Shown here piece by piece: positions 13,395 through 13,989 of a stretch of DNA of 13,989 nucleotides. Position 1 is the stretch's first letter; each line of letters opens with the position of its first letter. A program made the translations under genes and the position numbers. Source of the stretch: Deltaproteobacteria bacterium RIFOXYA12_FULL_61_11 (lineage in GTDB: Bacteria; Bdellovibrionota_F; JAHFAK01; YA12-FULL-61-11). The stretch spans positions 6,157 through 20,145 of the forward strand of contig MGSU01000022.1 in the NCBI GenBank assembly GCA_001799195.1. Reading direction: 5' to 3'. Under the pieces are notes generated by a model. The model was not told the DNA's origin. It saw only the letters and a list, made by a program, of their open reading frames with translations, and made no database searches.

Positions 13395-13989
13395 CCGATC
13401 CACCCCCCCGGACTTTTTCCCACTTCGCTCGACCATCCTGCGAAGGGGCTTGCTCGGATTGCTCACCGCTTGGCCCCTGTTCGCCGCTCCCGTGCCGGAA
13501 ACCAGCTCCACTCCAAGCACCCCGATCCCCTCGGTTCACCTTGCCGAGCTGCAAAGCTCCGACGTGCCCGCCGTGATGACCTCGGTCGTCGCGGACACCA
13601 TCGCCGCCGAATTGGCCCGCAGCGGGCTGGTCCGACTCGTCGATCGCCGCCATCTGGACCAGGTCCTGGCAGAACAACAACTCCAGGTCCAAGGGTTGAC
13701 CGAACCGGGCAGTCCCGGCGCTCGCCCCGGCCGACTCGTCGGCGCCGACCTCTTGCTCTCGGGGTCTCTCGCTCGCAGCGGCGGCCACATCGCGCTCTCC
13801 CTGGCCTGCACCGACACTTCCACCGGGGTGAAGCGCGCCAGCTTCCAAAAGGTGGTTCCGGACGACCTCGCCCAGTTGATCTCCACCTCCAAGGTCCTCG
13901 CGTACCTGGTGCTCGACCTGCCCCTGCCGGGTGAGTTGCACCAATTCGCCCTAGCTCACGATCTCCTCCCCATGGGGCGCGGGGCTCTT
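13384..13989 (+). CDS. CsgG-like secreted protein, N-terminal part
   Basis: The reading frame runs from GTG 13384 to the right edge (202 codons) without a stop. A GGAG lies about 7 bases before the GTG, inside the preceding gene, and the start overlaps that gene's stop in GTGGACACTGA. Residues about 16-36 (RSTILRRGLLGLLTAWPLF, then AAPVP) look like a Sec signal with a long n-region; there is no lipobox cysteine. The mature part shows VVADTIAAELARSGLVRLVD (68-87), RRHLDQVLAEQQLQVQGL (88-105), GRLVGADLLLSGSLARSGG (116-134) and CTDTSTG (142-148). This order (variable-domain helix, 'vveR..l..vl.Eq.lq..G', 'ga..ll.Gs', 'D..tG') fits the CsgG/FlgO/LpoB-like superfamily, which acts in the periplasm or outer membrane. 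Real CsgG curli pores are lipoproteins, so this is more likely a relative than a curli exporter. Confidence 0.75.
   Translation, partial: MDTDRSTPPDFFPLRSTILRRGLLGLLTAWPLFAAPVPETSSTPSTPIPSVHLAELQSSDVPAVMTSVVADTIAAELARSGLVRLVDRRHLDQVLAEQQLQVQGLTEPGSPGARPGRLVGADLLLSGSLARSGGHIALSLACTDTSTGVKRASFQKVVPDDLAQLISTSKVLAYLVLDLPLPGELHQFALAHDLLPMGRGAL

Noticed and set aside
13384-13989. The CsgG-like gene as a true curli CsgG
   Set aside because: No lipobox cysteine and no curli genes (csgA, csgB, csgE, csgF) in view; only superfamily-level similarity can be claimed.

Overview
This is a GC-rich, gene-dense bacterial segment. It carries a type IV pilin-like signal, lipoproteins with lipoboxes, a CsgG-like secreted protein and a three-domain cyclic-di-GMP protein, all of which point to a diderm (Gram-negative) bacterium. 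The DUF4185-like lipoprotein, the RPSWxExDxxKD-type hypothetical and the haem-motif lipoprotein resemble proteins I associate with Myxococcota and other 'deltaproteobacterial' lineages. That taxonomic placement is an inference; there is no rRNA in the window.

Layout. Positions 1-87 (-) hold the start of a prepilin/pseudopilin running off the left edge. A 327-base gene-free stretch follows, with a long rod-like inverted-repeat structure (about 179-312). Next come a class I Fe-S fumarase (415-2019, +) and a secreted DUF4185-like lipoprotein (2136-3284, +). The latter converges on a leftward block: a secreted GH36-type alpha-galactosidase (3309-5402, -), a PAS-GGDEF-EAL protein (5456-7282, -) and a small secreted three-cysteine protein (7494-7880, -). 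An unusually AT-rich island (core 7941-7989), bounded by an 8-base direct repeat, separates these from a second leftward block: a haem-motif lipoprotein (10079-10576), a B12-binding radical SAM protein (8695-10011) and a SixA-type phosphohistidine phosphatase (8161-8655). Divergent from that block is a rightward set: a membrane-anchored SGNH/GDSL hydrolase (10709-11899), prmA (12021-12860), a conserved hypothetical (12918-13394) and the start of a CsgG-like protein (13384 to the right edge).

How the genes relate. The fumarase (TCA cycle) and PrmA (methylation of ribosomal protein L11) are housekeeping functions. The DUF4185-like lipoprotein and the alpha-galactosidase are both exported and adjacent, so they could act on extracellular glycans, but they are convergent and not one operon. 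The cyclic-di-GMP protein has an intact GGDEF domain and I-site but an EAL domain that has lost key catalytic elements, so it is probably a cyclase rather than a dual enzyme. The haem-motif lipoprotein, radical SAM protein and SixA are closely spaced and look co-transcribed; their shared purpose is unknown. The most interesting points are the degenerate EAL domain, the structured intergenic element and the AT-rich island. I saw no CRISPR array, transposase, phage gene or tRNA, and no clear defence system.
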